A DNA stretch of 6,762 nt from Oscillospiraceae bacterium (GTDB lineage: Bacteria; Bacillota; Clostridia; Oscillospirales; Ruminococcaceae), in assembly GCA_017472375.1 (NCBI GenBank), contig JAFUQL010000285.1:1-6762 (forward strand). Reading direction: 5' to 3'. The position numbers and the translations under genes are program-made. How positions within the stretch are numbered: position 1 is the first letter of the stretch; the number at the start of each line of letters is the position of its first letter. Below the pieces are notes generated by a model that was not told the origin of the DNA, did no database searches, and saw nothing but the letters and a program-made list of their open reading frames with translations. This document shows, in pieces, positions 5,629 to 6,762 of the stretch.

Positions 5629-5925
5629 TTACAGCTCATCTTCGGTCAGCTCGTCATCGTCAACGATCTCGATCGGCGGAGTGACTGAGTCCAGAAACTC
5701 CCACAATTCCTCGATGCTGGCATTGGGATGTTTTTTGACGTACTGCAGAGCTTCCTGTTCCACACAGCCCTGCTCACACCCCAAAACGAACACAGCGGCC
5801 TCCCAGCTCACGGAGTGGTCCAGCGTTTCGCTCCGAATCGTATCATCCTCAAACAGGTGGTGCAGCCGTTTCAGCATCTCCCGCCTGAATGGCGTCAAAT
5901 GCACTTTCTTATCTTCCTGACTCAT
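5629..5925 (-). CDS. Small acidic protein of unknown function between portal and protease
   Basis: A 98-residue protein I do not recognise. Its ATG overlaps the portal stop as ATGA, and a strong GAGGAGG ribosome binding site lies inside the end of the portal gene, so the two are almost certainly translated together. It has about 24 Asp/Glu against 9 Lys/Arg. The N-terminal half begins basic (TPFRREMLKRLHHLFEDD) and looks helical; the middle (SWEAAVFVLGCEQGCVEQEA) holds two Cys; the C-terminus ends in an acidic tail (EIVDDDELTEDEL). No signal peptide or membrane segment is seen. Directly after a portal with a basic added domain, it could be a partner or immunity protein for that domain, a small assembly factor, or a regulator. 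The gene is well supported; the function is not. Confidence 0.85.
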   Translation of the reverse strand: MSQEDKKVHLTPFRREMLKRLHHLFEDDTIRSETLDHSVSWEAAVFVLGCEQGCVEQEALQYVKKHPNASIEELWEFLDSVTPPIEIVDDDELTEDEL

Positions 5926-6164
5926 CCTTGATCCTCCTCATTGGACTTCAGAGCGACGTGCTGCATACGGATCCATTCCTCATTGCCCTCGATTTTTACT
6001 TTTAGATGATATTCGTACGCGCCAAATCCCTTTACGCTGAACACGTAAAAATGGTTTCGGTTTTCAAATGGATAACGCTTCGGCCCGGGTTTCAAGGTGG
6101 GGTAAATCGTGGCAATTTCGTGTGTCAGACGATGAAGTTCCCTTTTCCCAACTCGATAGCATTT
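5922..6164 (-). other. Unrecognised basic C-terminal domain fused to the portal
   Basis: This is the coding part for the last ~80 residues of the portal, after a flexible linker. Visible features are two His residues in RELHRLTHEIA, a conserved-looking NHFYVFSV strand, and YEYHLKVKIEGN, which together suggest a small alpha+beta domain ending in beta strands. Excluding the last few acidic residues it is net positive. Small nuclease-like domains (the phage Barnase-EndoU-ColicinE5/D-RelE group) are known as C-terminal fusions to portal and MuF-type head proteins, and the size, His content and placement would fit such a domain. I see no motif that proves it; it could equally be a structural decoration or a site for binding a partner. 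Confidence 0.45.
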
Positions 6165-6762
6165 AGGGACCTTTGGCGTGCTCCCGCTAAACTGGCCATT
6201 CTTCTTGCGGGTGGCGTTCTTTCCGTTTCCCCGCTCCTCCATTGTAGCATCCACACCCGGCTCCTGCAACACCGCCGGATCATCGTCCCCTTCCATCTGC
6301 CGGAATTCGCCGGTGTTCGGGGTGAAAATGGTCTTGCTCTTGGGATCATACAGAACATCCTGCAGCCCCAGCTTGATCCAGTTCAGCCCCAACGGCTCCA
6401 GATCCTCCGAATAACGCACCTCATCGATCTGCAGGAAGTTCGCATCCAGCGCAGTTTTGTAAGCGTTGTACCGCCCCTGCAGGTCGCCCCGCAGAAGTTC
6501 TTTTGTGTCGAAGGCGAAGTAGTGGGTGGGCTTCTCCTTCTCCAGCAGCAGATCCTTGTTCAGCGCGCACTGGATGGCCTTCATCAGCGGAATGGCCGCC
6601 AGGCGGGCGATGCTGGCGGTGTCCTGCTCGGTGGCGCGGCCCGCAATGCTCTCCGGTGAGATGTGGAACAGCTTAGCGAATTCAGCGGCATTCGTTTCTT
6701 TGTTTTCGTTGAGCTGCAGCTCCACGCTGGTGGCGCTGGACTCCTGAAACTCCAGCCCGCTG
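5922..6762 (-). CDS. HK97-type phage portal protein, C-terminal part, with an extra C-terminal domain
   Basis: The portal is the dodecameric ring at one capsid vertex through which DNA is packaged and to which the neck attaches. The 5' end lies outside the window; 279 residues are visible, in frame from base 6761. The first ~155 visible residues look like the end of an HK97-family portal: GLEFQESSATSVELQLNENK, then AKLFHISPESIAG (the usual 'ARLFGVPPHLIG'-type segment), then LGLQDVLYDPKSKTIFTPNTG. The protein does not stop there. An Asp/Glu-rich stretch and a polar linker (NATRKKNGQFSGSTPK) lead into about 80 further residues with many aromatic, His and basic residues (RELHRLTHEIATIYP, ENRNHFYVFSVKGFGAYEYH). 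I do not recognise that domain securely. Its stop overlaps the start of the next gene as ATGA. The portal family call rests on sequence look and on position upstream of protease and capsid genes; the GTG at 6725 is internal, not the start. Confidence 0.88.
   Translation of the reverse strand, partial: SGLEFQESSATSVELQLNENKETNAAEFAKLFHISPESIAGRATEQDTASIARLAAIPLMKAIQCALNKDLLLEKEKPTHYFAFDTKELLRGDLQGRYNAYKTALDANFLQIDEVRYSEDLEPLGLNWIKLGLQDVLYDPKSKTIFTPNTGEFRQMEGDDDPAVLQEPGVDATMEERGNGKNATRKKNGQFSGSTPKVPKCYRVGKRELHRLTHEIATIYPTLKPGPKRYPFENRNHFYVFSVKGFGAYEYHLKVKIEGNEEWIRMQHVALKSNEEDQG

Noticed and set aside
6006..6659. 217-codon plus-strand frame across the portal
   Set aside because: It is antisense to the portal, and its hydrophobic stretches come from the reverse of charged portal codons.

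Overview
The window is a compact, single-direction virion-structure module of a tailed phage or prophage. Every gene I can support lies on the minus strand, so transcription runs from the high-coordinate end to the low-coordinate end. In transcription order: the C-terminal part of an HK97-type portal protein with an extra C-terminal domain; a small acidic protein of unknown function; a prohead protease; an HK97-fold major capsid protein; a gp6-like head-tail connector; a head-closure/adaptor protein; an HK97 gp10-like neck protein; a tail-terminator-like protein; a major tail protein; a tail assembly chaperone pair (G and T parts) joined by a probable -1 ribosomal frameshift on an A9 run; and the N-terminal 433 residues of a tape measure protein. 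Both terminal genes are cut by the window edge.

This order is that of a long-tailed siphovirus of the HK97 head type. The high GC content, strong AGGAGG-type ribosome binding sites and frequent ATGA or TGATG overlaps, together with the look of the tail proteins (phi13-like), suggest a phage of a GC-rich Firmicute, perhaps a gut Oscillospiraceae such as a Faecalibacterium relative. The host guess is inference only; nothing in the window identifies the host.

The genes work together in three blocks. Positions 6762-3801 build the head (portal, protease, capsid). Positions 3785-2434 build the neck that joins head to tail. Positions 2431-1 build the tail tube and set its length (tube protein, chaperones, tape measure). 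Genes from the connector to the tape measure overlap or almost touch and are probably translationally coupled. The largest gap is about 80 bases, between the small acidic gene and the protease, and it holds a terminator-like hairpin. There is no stretch over 300 bases without a gene.

The points most worth following are the portal's added basic C-terminal domain followed by an overlapping, strongly acidic small gene (a possible effector/immunity or partner pair), the A9 frameshift site, and the non-ATG starts. No integrase, lysis, tRNA, CRISPR or insertion sequence is seen.
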